From: Pollenia angustigena
Taxonomy: Eukaryota; Arthropoda; Insecta; Diptera; Polleniidae
Assembly (NCBI GenBank): GCA_930367215.1
Contig: OV884059.1
Coordinates: forward strand, 61,847,393 to 61,911,392
Direction: 5' to 3'
Length of the DNA stretch: 64,000 bases
In this document: positions 23,962-34,533 of the stretch, piece after piece
Numbering within the stretch: position 1 is the stretch's first letter
Layout of the letters: each line of letters begins with the position of its first letter
The notes under the pieces: model-generated
The model's input: only the letters and a program-made list of their open reading frames with translations
Databases searched by the model: none
Told to the model about the DNA's origin: nothing
Translations under genes and position numbers: made by a program

Positions 23962-26024
23962 CAGGCGCGGATTCCTTATGAAACATCTAGTTTACCGTAT
24001 TCAAATACTTATTATTCTATATCCAAAGACTAAACGTTTGACTTGATAATGCGTGCGGTTGAATTATTAAAAAAGCTTAGTATATGCAATATTTATGTAT
24101 GTATGTGTTATATGAATCAAAATTCTATTCGATAATTTTTGACGAAAGCACGGATTTGTCGGGAAAAAGCCAGATTTCCTTATCTTTAAGATATTTCAAC
24201 ATATAACAAAAAGTTGTTAGGGAAGAATTTATTGGCTTGATTGTAAACGTATTTGAAAATGCTTCAAAGGATATTGATAACGTTGATGTGTCAATTGATG
24301 CGAAGGCACTATCATCAATAGTTCTTAAAGCTTTGACAAATTTAGGTCTTGACCTTAAAAATTGTGTAGGAGATGGAACAGATGGGTGTCCTCTGATGTC
24401 AGCAGAAAAGGGTGCTGTTCAAAATTTCTGGAAAAGCGACAAATGCGAAACAAACGCCGTGCTATTCCCATAAATCGAACAACTCAATTTCTAAAAGCAA
24501 TAAAGTGCCATTAATACAAAAAGTTTTATCGTTTGTTAAAGAAACGACAAAATTTTTTAAATATAATCATCCCAAGCGAAAAAACAGTTTTAGCAAAGTA
24601 TTTGGGAGCCAAACTCTCTTCATTATGCGTCTTTGCAACAAGTAGTAGAATCTTTGGAAAAAATATCTGAGTGGAAAGGTAGTATCTCTACCTTTATATT
24701 ACGGAACTCACTTGGTACATTTAACATTATTTGCGGAATATACATATTAAGTTTGATACCTATTGTAACACAGCCACTTAGTATCATTTTACAAAAGCGT
24801 GATATAGATCTTCAAAAAAGATCAAGCCTTATCAACATTTTAATCATGTGCCTTGAAGAAAAAAGAAATAATGCCGAAGAACAATTTAAAACGATTTTTG
24901 AAAAAGTTAAAGTTATTTGCGTTCAAATCGAGGTTCCTATCGAAAAGACAAGATTTTAACGAAATAATCACATCCAAAATGTTAAAGATAACTACCGAGT
25001 TGTAGGTTACATTCCTCTTATTGAATTTATTTTAGAAGATCTCATAACAACTTTCCCAATAGATATCCCAAATGTATTGAACATACCTAAACTTCTACCT
25101 CAAACTGTTATCAAGTCATATACAGATACAAAACTGTTAAAACCGCAACTAGCTGATGAGCTGATTATATTTGATGAAAGAAATAAGCACCTACTAAGAT
25201 CTAAACTTGAGCCTGATCTATCAGACTACGTTGTAGATGCTTTAATAAACTGTGATGAAGATATCTACCCAAATCTAAGAAAAATATGACTTTTTTTGGA
25301 TAAAATTTCTTCATCCCACCACGCGATTGGCAATTTAGTATTGATAATGCAAAAATTTTTTTAGGCCATTTTGGCCAAAAAAGTTTCCGCAACAAATGCA
25401 ACTTCTAAAGCTCCTCAAAAAAAATTTTTTTTTAATTTCCATACACATTATATATGGTACATTTATTGTTTATATATGCTATATATTTTAGCCTCCATAT
25501 TCATAAATGATTATAAAATTTAATAAACGTTTATTTAGGAAAATTTTCATAGAAAATTTGGTTTTCAAGACTTTATTAAGTTTAAAATATTTTAATGAAT
25601 ACAGGCATAAATACATAAAATAAGCAACTGTATAACAAACATGTTAAGCTATTTTTTTGGGTTTAATGAAATAAATTTTAAGTTTAAAGTGCGAGTTGAT
25701 TTACATAATGGAAAAATATCTTGTGTTATTAGAAAATACTTAATATTTTGTAATTAAATGTTAATTTTGTATAGTAAGGAAAAAAATTGAAATTTAAAAC
25801 TTTATCGCGTTTGGGGCGGAAACTTTCTTCACGATCGCGAAAAAGTAATACATCATTTCTTAATATTTTTTCATGGGCTATACGGCTATGCGATGAAGAA
25901 TTTGATATTCGCAAAAATTGCAAAAAGTACTTACCCTAATACACATATTGTTTTTAATTTGTTACTTTTTTGTATCATACAAAATTCCCCCCCCCCCCTA
26001 AGGCTCAAGCTGGATCCGCGCCTG
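23962..26024 (+). mobile_element. DUF4371/ZMYM-type hAT, CAGGCGCGGATTCC end
   Basis: The left end CAGGCGCGGATTCCTTA and right end (CAGGCGCGGATCCAGC on the - strand) resemble the CAGGGGCGGATC-type termini of this hAT branch. Flanking octamers GTACGGGA (23954-23961) and GCACGGGA (26025-26032) agree at 7 of 8. The interior holds a decayed transposase in + orientation. The target is the DINE-1 copy at 22909-26753. Confidence 0.85.
24129..25289 (+). pseudogene. Decayed hAT transposase (DUF4371, ZMYM1/THAP12-like)
   Basis: Fragments in changing frames align in order with this family: SIIFDESTDLSGKSQISLSL (24129 on; the Asp of FDESTD is the expected first catalytic residue), LGLDLKNCVGDGTDGCPLMS (24237-24473), then a degraded middle, ESLEKISEWKGSISTFILRN (24633-24959), and the C-terminal part LSDYVVDALINCDEDIYPNL (25077-25289). 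Stops and frameshifts separate them, and the family's HCxAHxxNL segment is reduced to TNAVLFP. The gene is non-functional. Confidence 0.8.
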
Positions 26025-27018
26025 GCACGGGAGGTACCACGCCCACTTCTCCAATCCTGCCCACATTTTGTAGGATGGTGTGTTTTGAAAACCTAAATGT
26101 TTGTACCTAATTTGGAAACTTTGGCTCTTGCCGTTCTCCAGATATACAGAAAAAGTAATACAATTGCAACAACAACAAGGGATTTTTGGAAAAAATTAGA
26201 GGTAGTCGTGGTTTTTTGCTCATATCTCAGCCAGTTTTGGACCGATCTGGCTGAATTATTATAGCAAAATTATAATAAGAATACCATGAAGCAAGCCCCC
26301 ATCATATCTGGGGGCTTTGGAAAACCCCTTTCAACAGACAGACGGATAGACGGAAAGATGGACAACCGGATTTGAACGTCGCTTTTCATAAGGACCCAGA
26401 ATACATATACTTTATAGGGTGTAGGATCAATATTGTAGAAATTACAAACGGAATGACAAAGTTATTTATATGACAGCGCATCTCTATGTCAGGGGACCAG
26501 TAAGGTAAAGGGAACAGTAAAAACCAACTACACAAAACAAGAGGTAGGGACGACCTACGCGCGTTTTCAAGGTTGACCAACACGTTCCTGACGTCATGAG
26601 ATGTGTCGTTTTCAAATGAGACCAATACCAACACGCTCAGTGATGGTGCACCAAACATACACGTATTTAAATCTTTAAAATGGCAAAACCCTTAGGTCCC
26701 TTCTATTTTCCGCTTCACATATACCCTTTTACCTTCGGTGAAGGGTATAAAAATCAGTCAGTTTCTAAAAACTGGTTAAGAAAAAGGTAAAATAACTCAT
26801 ATTTAATGAAGAATCCCAAGGATATCGTTATCCTTCCTGCAATGGGTATCAAGCTTTAATCAAGAGGATCAAAATAATATATTGAATGTATTTTTTTGTG
26901 CACACTGACTATAAAAATAAAAATTATAGCAATTTTTTGTTTGTTCTACAATCTTAGAGGTAATAAAATTATGATTCACAATTAATGGAGAAGTCCTAAA
27001 GGACGTAATTATAAGTCA

Positions 27019-27747
27019 TCTATATACAAAAGAGTTGCGTGAGTGACTGACTGACTGTCACATTCATCATCGCCCAGCCCAAACCGCTGACCCTAGAAAT
27101 TTGGACTAGCGGTTGTTCAGTCCCCAAATCCACTAAGACGGGATTTTTAGAAATTCGAATGTTAAGGGGGTAAAAACGGGAAAATTCGGTAACCTTACAT
27201 CTCTAAAACTAAAAGAATGCAAAATAAATGTAAAACTTATCGTTGTTCCTAAGAAAAATAAGCGGACAGGTGTCTGGTACTTTTTTGAAATTCGGCCCTA
27301 TTAGGGAGTAAACGGGTAAAAACTGAGTTTTAGTACTTTTTTGCCACCCCATCTATCTTTTGAAACAATAAACATAGTAACAAAGGTAATACCACATTCG
27401 AAACTTATCAGAAAAATACACATTTAAGGGGTGAAAATCGTAACTATTTTTGGGCCTTTTTAAACAAATCATTTTCGCACATTCATTGTCATTCATTGAT
27501 ATCCGTACTAAATTATGGGCTGTCACTACAATACCTAAAGTTTTGATACTTGAATGGGGGAAAAATATACTACCCAAAAAAGGAAATACGGGAAATTTGA
27601 TATATTTCTTTAGCTTTTTGGTTCTACTAAAGTAGAGGGTTAAATGCTAGAATTTAAACAAGTTTAAACCTAGAAAAATAAACATTGGTATAAAAATATG
27701 TCCACGAAGAAAAAGGAGACGCTAACGAAGTAGCGGGTATAAGCTAG
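27019..27747 (+). mobile_element. Small non-autonomous Helitron
   Basis: Starts TCTATATACAAAAGAGTTGC after an A and ends CTAG before a T, consistent with Helitron insertion between A and T. A short hairpin (CGCTA..TAGCG, 27720-27734) sits about 10 bp before the CTAG end, as Helitrons require. The interior has blocks common to this repeat class (GTGAGTGACTGACTGACTG, AAGGGGGTAAAAACGGG). It encodes no Rep/helicase protein. Confidence 0.72.
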
Positions 27748-27880
27748 TTGCATATATAATTTAAACTTGTGTTGTTTTCTATTTGGCCAATTTTTAATTT
27801 CATTTGTATTTCATTATCAAGCTAATACGGCCTAAAATCTTTAATGTAATTAAAACACAATTTTTAATACATTTTTTCCC

Positions 27881-27923
27881 GACGTTTCGTGGACTTTTTG
27901 TCGACTTCTTCTGGGGATACGTC
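27881..27923 (-). ncRNA. Hammerhead-ribozyme-like motif, degenerate
   Basis: Read on the - strand: GACGTATCC, then CAGAAGA, then GTCGAC-AAAAA-GTCCAC, then CGAAACGTC. GACG and CGTC can form stem III, the middle forms stem II with a 5-nt loop, and CGAAA is the conserved 3' core. The 5' core is CAGAAGA where CUGANGA is expected, one change. Penelope-like elements are known to carry minimal hammerheads at this position. The substituted core base would probably abolish cleavage. Confidence 0.55.
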
Positions 27924-28091
27924 TATTTAATAAAAACATAACATTTATTAACAAAATTTTAAACAAATAACATTGAAAACTTACATTTTTTATATTATTA
28001 CATCAAAATGACAAAATTTACATTTAACATATATAACGTAACAACATAAAATATTAAGTTATTTTTAAACAACATATTTCCACAACACAAC

Positions 28092-28535
28092 TTATTTTAT
28101 AGCGACTCGATAACTTGCACAAATGTTGTTCGTATCTTCTTTTAGATTCATTGTATTTTTTATGTTTTGTTGGATCCTTAAGCTTTCTTTAGTAAATCGT
28201 TTTCTTATAGAGTCTTCTTTGTCTAATATCCTTATTTGTTCGAAATCTGGTAAATGTTGTGATTCAATCATATGCATAGCAAATGCTGTGGTCTCCTTCT
28301 GTTTTGTAATGTCAATTTTATGTTCTCCGATCCTTGTAGATAACGCCCTCTTTGTTGTTCCAATGTATATTTGATTACATTGTTCTTTGTCATTTCCCTT
28401 ACACCTAATTTCATAAACAACATTACTTTGTTGTTGTTTTTCCACTGGCGCTTTTATTTTCGTAAATATTGCACTTGTTGTTTTGTTTGGTTTGTACGCA
28501 AAACATATGTTATTTTGTTTTAGTGTTTCTCTCAT
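28092..28535 (-). pseudogene. Penelope GIY-YIG endonuclease domain
   Basis: This 147-codon frame contains NVVYEIRCKG (residues 38-47) and QIYIGTTKRALSTRIGEHK (55-73), the Penelope form of the GIY-YIG nuclease: tyrosines Y41 and Y57, glycine G59 and arginine R68. A Glu (E117, in TKESLRIQ) fits the catalytic acidic residue. The reading frame continues upstream as YSVQYIPGLTDNRN, and after a frameshift FPKRLIKSLIDDVNRRLINN belongs to the RT C-terminal part. The nuclease would have cut DNA for target-primed integration; the copy is truncated and frameshifted, so inactive. Confidence 0.85.
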
Positions 28536-29149
28536 GTTTCTGTTGTCAGTAAGGCCAGGGATGTATTGTACACTGTAAAATTTCCTGTTTTCTTTTTCAT
28601 CAGTGTTGTCAGTTATATTAATATTTTTTATTATTTATTAACCGCCTATTTACGTCGTCAATTAAAGATTTAATTAATCTTTTTGGGAAACTGTTTTGTG
28701 TTAATATTTCATAAATTTTGTTTATGTTTTTTTAAACTTTTTTTTTTTAATTTGCAATTTATAGAGATCTTAAAACGTCATTTGATTTCGCTTAAATTTG
28801 GAACACATGTTGGTGCCTTGAAGAGTTGATGATTTTGAAGCACCCTAATAAGTATGTAAATAAATTAATAAAAATGAATACACAATAATTTTAGAATTAA
28901 ATTTTTTATTTTTTTTTTTTTTTTTTGATAGACAATCCTATATAATCAAAAAGGGTGGCATATTAAAGAGCGCCTAGGGAGGAAGCAGGCCTAAATCCGC
29001 CACTGGAAAATCTACGGTAGTTTTGTAAAAAATTCAATTTAAATTATTTCGATTACTAGAACCCACCCGATAAATTAATATAAATCCTTGCGTTAATATA
29101 CCTTTGTCGTTTTTCTTTTATGAAATTAATAATAAAATTAAACGGCAAG

Positions 29150-30180
29150 CCCTCTGAGGAGATTGAGTGGTTGCAATCGAAACATGTCAGGGTAACCTGT
29201 CCGCAAAAACGCCTGGGTTCGAGCCCAGATTGAGTCAAGAATGAAAAATTATCAGTAAATTTTAATTAATTTTTATGTTGTAAAATTCCTTTCTTCATAA
29301 AAATAATGACGGGGTGCTATAAGGCCGACGGAAATAAAGCCAACTTTGGCCCTATTTCCCTTTTTAGCTGGAAATAAGACCAACTTTATCGGTTGCCCTT
29401 ATTTCTAACTCGATAGGGAAACAAAGCCAACTTTCAAATACCACTAAAAGGAAATAAGGCCAACTTGGTTTCATTACCTTTTTGAGTTGGAAATAAGACC
29501 AACTCAAAAATTGCATTAATTAATTAGGAAAAATTTGTAGTCTTTTATGAGGATTTCCCCTTTTACAGAATGTTTACATGGAGTTTTATTCATTTTGTAA
29601 AAGGAAGAATTAATAGTTTTTAAAATTATAAAAAACTAAGGATTTTTCCTTTTACAACCCAAAAATTGCATTCTTTAATTGTTGGCTGGTAATGTTTGTT
29701 TATCATATATTGCATTTGAAATAACAAATGCAGGTAACACTACCATATTTGCCAATCATATGTTTAAATAATATTGTGTTTGGTAACACATGTTGATGTG
29801 TCAATTAAATTCAACCATGTGCTGTTATCAGTTGTAATGCGTTCATGATCCACGTGTTGTTTAATAAATCAATTTTTTTGGTTTTTTGTTGGTTATTGTT
29901 ATTTTTTATTTTATTTCCAACTCAAAAGGGAAATAAAGTCAACTTTCAAATTTCGCTAACAAGGAAATAAAGCCAACTAGGCTTTATTTCACTTTTGAGT
30001 TGGAAATAAGACCAACTTGAACATTTTCCAAGTTGGCTTTATTTCCGTCGGCCTTGTAGCACCCCATCAAAAATAATTTAATGAAAATTAAATTTGATGA
30101 ACTTAAGCCTAATTAAAAATATTAAAAAAATTTGGATTAAAAACCATAAATAGTTCAACAAAATAACCACAATGCTAATT
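29150..30180 (+). mobile_element. tRNA-derived SINE candidate, interrupted by a MITE
   Basis: The head contains GATTGAGTGGTTG (A-box-like, as in tRNA-Ser/Leu) and CTGGGTTCGAGCCCAG at about 29211-29226, a perfect 5-bp T-stem with a TTCGAGC loop (B box). The body continues ...TTAAGCCTAATTAAAAAT... to about 30180. A second copy lacking the A box lies inverted at 33590-33785. The element is split at 29308 by a 761-bp MITE. Assignment as a SINE is inference from the pol III boxes and the two copies. Confidence 0.5.
29308..30068. mobile_element. Mutator-like foldback MITE with perfect 9-bp TSD
   Basis: The ends GACGGGGTGCTATAAGGCCG and (on the - strand) GATGGGGTGCTACAAGGCCG are near-perfect TIRs. 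Identical 9-mers AAAAATAAT flank the element (29299-29307 and 30069-30077), the size typical of Mutator-like insertion. Both arms carry multiple copies of GGAAATAARRCCAACTT. The uninterrupted target is present at 33590-33785. No coding capacity. Confidence 0.9.
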
Positions 30181-30349
30181 AATAAAATTATGTTGAAAAA
30201 ATTTAACAAAAATATGTATGTACCTATAAGCTGAATTACTTACCAAACATAACTGTTGTTTTTTTAATTTCAACGGAAACATATGTACATGTGGTTTGTT
30301 TATACGATTTAAAACTTTAAAAAAATACACATTTAACAGAAATACTATA

Positions 30350-30470
30350 TGTTATTATTATTCGATTAATCGGTATAAATTCTTCGGGTAATCGAAATTA
30401 GCAATTTTAAATTATTCGAACAATTAGTCGTCTAAAACTGTTCGATTAATCGACGGAACACCCTAATTGC
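30350..30470. mobile_element. Fragment related to the TTAATCGG-rich composite element
   Basis: CGATTAATCGGTATAAATTC, CGGGTAATCGAAATTAGCAA and the terminal GGAACACCCTAA resemble the right end of the element at 13117-15528. Only one end is readable. Confidence 0.4.
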
Positions 30471-30868
30471 AATGCAACACAGAAAGGCATAGAATTTATA
30501 GACTAGGCAGACAACAATGCCTTGAGTTCATTACTGAATGGTAACTGTATTCACTGCGCAACGGTTGCAAAATTATTTGTGATGCTTTGTCAACGCAAGC
30601 ATTTGTTTTCAGTGATGCTTTGCAGCACTGGATTTATGAAGCCATCTAGTATTATGAAATAGACCGATAAGTTAATACAATAATAGCTTACATAAATAAT
30701 TTACAATAATAGCGTTGATTGAAAATATTTTTTATGAAAATTCAAATTCAGATGTTTTCACGAAATATGTCGTTATGTTTTGATTTTTTGTCCGATGATA
30801 ACAATTTTACGCTTACCTTCCCGTTACACATGCAAGTAGTGGCATGCCACTGTTGTGTACATATTAGC

Positions 30869-30998
30869 TGCGTTCGTTTACCCCAAAATTTGTAAAAATT
30901 TGTACAAATTTGTACTGGATTTTACTGAAATGCGTTCGCGTACACAAATTTTCATATTTCTCACCTACTGGATTTTACTGGAAAAGTAAACGAACGCA
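30869..30998. mobile_element. MITE, TGCGTTCGTTTAC ends
   Basis: Left TGCGTTCGTTTAC and right GTAAACGAACGCA are perfect 13-bp TIRs around 130 bp. Flanking 9-mers CATATTAGC and CATATTATC agree at 8 of 9 positions, supporting a 9-bp TSD. GGATTTTACTG occurs twice inside. Confidence 0.75.
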
Positions 30999-31404
30999 CA
31001 TATTATCAAAGAAAATTTGTTCGAAATAGTCGAATCTCATACTATTGGATTTAATGTTTACACATGCCACTGCATTCATGTTAATTTTCAAAATGTCTTT
31101 GAAGCGTCAACTTGAGATAATTTGTTTACTTCTCAAATTAAAAAAAGTACCAAAAACCAAATTGAGTTACCGAGTAAATCATATAGGCACATTTTTGGGG
31201 AAATGGCTTACATTAATTTATATAAACATTATTTTAACAATATTAATGCTCTATAATTAACAAAGTTGCTTTTATTAATGCGCGTTTCAAAAAATTAATC
31301 ATAATAATACATTTATCAAGTTAAAACTTTAAATAAAATTTGACATAAATCCAATAAATTTGCATTAAATGTTGAAAAGGGTAACCTTGTTCATCGTTTT
31401 GTCA

Positions 31405-31703
31405 CTTACCCCCCGTTTCCACATGCAAGTGCAAGCTCGAAAAACTCAATACACTCACACTTTTTCACTTACGTTCACACAATTTTTGTACTTTCAGCCA
31501 ATCGGCTGTTTCCTCGATTTTTCAAGTAATTACTACTTGCAAGTAATTACTTGCATGTGGAAACGTAGCGTTAATGGCATGTAAGTGCCAAATTTCCACT
31601 CGCATGCAATTTTTGCTGCCACTACGAAAAATAAGAGTGTATAAGTAAAAAAAAAAACGTGAGTGTATTGAGTTTTTGAACTGGGTGGCATGTGTAAATG
31701 CTA
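31405..31703. mobile_element. MITE, TTTCCACATGCAAG/AACTCAATACACTCAC ends
   Basis: The left segment CCGTTTCCACATGCAAGTGC, then AAAAACTCAATACACTCAC, is mirrored by the right segment GTGAGTGTATTGAGTTTTTG, then GGCATGTGTAAATG. An inner pair (31408-31429 with 31553-31572) suggests a second, shorter element nested inside. TACACATGCAAG-like relatives occur at 30826 and 31060. Confidence 0.55.
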
Positions 31704-32385
31704 GGTTAGTTACCCTGAAGGAAACCTGGGTGCAAGTGTCTCCAAGTCACAAGTTTTTTCAACTATATTGGTGACATTGTCAACGAAGTGTCGACACTAC
31801 ATTACATTTGCCACTATATTTGGCTTTAATACGAAAAAGACTTTATCAATAACAACTGAGAAGTACAATTCCTATAAAAGTTGAAGAAATAATACAAAAA
31901 GATTGTTATGATTTCGTATTCCTACAAAAAGTGTAGACTACGTTTACTAAAATGTACTAGCGATTCTCTGGTTCCAATCAGCGTTACCGTTGGTGCCACT
32001 AAAGTGGCAATTTGCCACTTTTTCGGCTGCTTGGATACTATTTGGCCACTTCAACAAAATGCACCCAAATGTGGTACTTTTTGTGATTCTTGCCACTTTT
32101 GTGACACTTTTTACGTTAGGAAAAGATACTTTTTTTCTTTCTGTTTTATTATTACTCCCAGCTTTAATATATGCTAAGAAATTAGCGTCCTTGGTGGGTT
32201 CAAGTCTTTTCCAACCGCCACAAAATGCTTTAGAAAAGACACTTTTATAAGAATTTTTTCTTGTCATGCGTGATAAGCTGAAAATCGGTTGAATAAACTT
32301 TCTATTAACCTGTTTTATTTAATATGAATAAGGGGGTAAAGATATCTCGCATATATATATTGGTCGTGAAGCAGAAACCGAACTA

Positions 32386-32748
32386 TTGTGTACCGAAAAC
32401 TTTTCTAAAATTTGTGTAATTGACATTAAAAATCAAAAATTGTGTAGAGAACTGATAAAAAGAATTGATATAAAAAGCAAAAAGCTCAATATATTGAAGT
32501 ATTTAGACCCATTATTTATAGTGTCTGATGAAGATATAAACTATTACGAATTAGTTTCAGAGTTTAAAGATATTATAACTGACCCAGATGCATTTATACA
32601 TCAATTTAAACTTCAAGAGAGTAAAGTAAATGACACGAATTATGAACACATAATTAAAATTTCGAATGCTGAAACTCTTTGGCGTGAAATTGGAACATGT
32701 ATTCAGAAGGAAAAGTACAAGAAATATATTAATAAATGTATTTATTAA
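32386..32748 (+). pseudogene. Possible transposase fragment, cut by a DINE-1 insertion
   Basis: A 120-codon frame (ENFSKICVIDIKNQKLCREL ... NAETLWREIGTCIQKEKYKK) of good amino-acid complexity inside the hAT. It resembles the linker before the hAT dimerisation domain, but I see no diagnostic motif, so the assignment rests on position. The frame ends within bases of the DINE-1 5' end (ACAAGTAAGAAAG), consistent with truncation by that insertion. Confidence 0.45.
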
Positions 32749-33475
32749 CAAGTAAGAAAGAACAGTCGGTCAAGCCCGACCATATGATACCCTACACCAC
32801 AGTATTTAAGAACACATCATGCTTACGTGTCCATATAAATATGGATTTATCTATGTTTATAAACTTCATGAAAATTGGTTTGAAAGTTTGTGAGAGGCAG
32901 AAATTGCCCCCTACCTCCCCTTGTGGTCCTATTTTTGAAAAACTGTATAGCTAATGTGTCCCTATAGATATGGATCTATCTATGTTTTAAATTTCATTAA
33001 AATCGGTTTGAGAGGCAGAAATTGCCCCTATCTCCCTTCGTGGTCCTATTCTTAAAAAATGCATACATTCTGTGTCCATATAGATATGGTTCTATCTATG
33101 TTTTAAATTTCATTGAAATGGGTTTGATAGTTTCTGAGAGGAAGAAATGTCCCCCTATCTTCCCACGTGGTCCTACGGTTCGGCCCATTTTCAATAGGCT
33201 TGGTCCTTGTGCCAATAAGAACCTATGACCCAAATTTCATCAAATTATCTCCAAAATTGCGACCTGTACTTTGGGCACAAGGTTACATGGACAGCCAGCC
33301 AGCCAGCCAGCCAGCCTGCCAGCCAGCCGGACGGACATCGTTAGTTCGACTCAGAAAGTGATTCTAAGACGATCGGTATACTTTAAGGTGGGTCTAGGAC
33401 CAATATTTTAAGGCGTTACATACATCAGCACAAATGCATAATACCCTCTCCACTATTTTGGTGTGGGTATAAAAA
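32749..33475 (+). mobile_element. mini-me/DINE-1 copy B with (CCAG)n microsatellite
   Basis: It begins ACAAGTAAGAAAGAACAGTC, contains three diverged repeats of GTGTCCATATAGATATGG with AATTGCCCCTATCTCCC, a CAGC-type tetranucleotide run at 33292-33335, then ACATCGTTAGTTCGACTCAG and AAGTGATTCTAAGACGATCG. It ends ATACCCTCTCCACTATTTTG, then GTGTGGGTATAAAAA (terminal hairpin). This is a classic dipteran mini-me layout and is complete at both ends. Confidence 0.8.
33292..33335. repeat. (CAGC)n tetranucleotide microsatellite
   Basis: About 11 units of CAGC/CAGC variants with one CTGC interruption, at the position where mini-me elements carry their microsatellite. Confidence 0.85.
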
Positions 33476-33589
33476 CACATTACATAATTATCTTCTATTC
33501 GCTGCAAACATGTCATAATCCAAAAAACATGTTTTGGTAGAAAACAAGTTTAACGGGTTTGAATTACCAAAACATTAAAGTAAATTAGT

Positions 33590-33785
33590 ATTGTGGTTAT
33601 TTTATTGAACTATTTATGGTTTTTAATCCAAATTTTAATATTTTTAATTAGGCTTAAGTTCATTAAATTTAATTTTCATTAAATTATTTTTATGAAGAAA
33701 GGAATTTTACAACATGAAAATCAATTAAAATTTACTGATAATTTTTCATTCTCGACTCAATCCGGGCTCGAACCCAGGTGTTTTA
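33590..33785 (-). mobile_element. SINE-like copy, uninterrupted (empty site of the 29308 MITE)
   Basis: The reverse complement of this segment matches 29210-29307 joined directly to 30069-30175, with a single AAAAATAAT where the other copy has the MITE. The B-box CCTGGGTTCGAGCCC is retained, but the A-box half is missing. Confidence 0.8.
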
Positions 33786-34334
33786 TTTTATTTTATAAAA
33801 ATTACTTCTCCAGAGAAATATTTACAAAATATTTATTTTAGTTTTTACAACAAATGAGCCATTTGTTAGTAAGTATGTATCAGAGAATAGCTTTTTGCAA
33901 TTGAAAAAAAATCGCATTTAATTAACGACAACAAATACACACGCTTACGGTCATACAGTCAAACTCGCGCAACCGCAAATATTCGCTGCTGGTTTGCAGT
34001 CATTCAAATAACGCACATCGTGCTTTGTTATTTATACAATCGTTACCTTCGTTTTTTTTTTATACAGATTCTAAGCGTTCTGAGCGCAAATGATTGTTTG
34101 GTAAAGAAACAAAAAATACAAACGAAAGAGCCAGAAATCAAACAATCATTACTCATGTATTTATTCAGCATTAACTATGTAGTACAAGAAAAAAAAATTT
34201 AAATGAAACACACATACTTATGTAGGCACACACAATTTCCATAGAAACAAAAAGTACAGTAGTAGTAGTAGTAGGTACAGTGTATTTTTGTTATTGTTGT
34301 TTTTATTGTTGTTAATTTTGAAAAAGCGTCTCAT

Positions 34335-34533
34335 CCAAGGCGAATTGACTAGAAGGTGAGGTCAACTCTACAACTACAATGCTTCTGTGGTCGGGTTGTC
34401 AAAAATATTGCTAGTAAAAAAAACAGGTTTGTTTACATAAAAAACTAGTTTGTATACAAACTTTGACAGGTCGACCACAGAAAAAAAACACCACATGTTG
34501 ACTTGACCCCACCTTCTAGTCAATTCGCCTTGG
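34335..34533. mobile_element. MITE, CCAAGGCGAATTGACTAGAA ends
   Basis: CCAAGGCGAATTGACTAGAA at the left and its complement at the right begin TIRs of about 30 bp around 199 bp. TCTCAT flanks both sides (34329-34334 and 34534-34539), a 6-bp TSD. It lies inside the hAT at 31979-35051. Confidence 0.8.

Larger units (their letters stand above)
22909..26753 (+). mobile_element. mini-me/DINE-1 (Helitron-like) copy A, split by a hAT
   Basis: The 5' part begins ACAAGTAAGAGTGCTATATT then CGGCTGTGCCGAAT. The 3' part carries a GACR microsatellite (26334-26365), GACCCAGAATA..TTTATAGGG, and ends in the hairpin ACCCTTTTACCTTCGGTGAA then GGGTATAAAAA. This is the layout of the microsatellite-bearing mini-me/DINE-1 repeats of Diptera. 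It is interrupted at 23962-26024 by a hAT with its own TSD. A GACGGACAACCGGATTTGG block occurs in both halves, so the element may itself be two overlapping copies. Confidence 0.72.
27790..28760 (-). mobile_element. Penelope-like element, 5'-truncated 3' fragment
   Basis: It encodes the end of the reverse transcriptase thumb and the GIY-YIG endonuclease of a Penelope-like element on the - strand, followed by a terminal region with a hammerhead-ribozyme-like motif (27881-27923). The upstream RT catalytic domain is missing. A stretch of about 50 bp near its 3' end (27816-27868) is also found in both arms of the large palindrome (about 41311-41360 and its mirror). Confidence 0.82.

Noticed and set aside
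31908..32267. Overlapping ORFs on both strands at the left end of the hAT
   Set aside because: They run through the sub-terminal GCCACTTTTT repeats of the transposon and have no recognisable domain.
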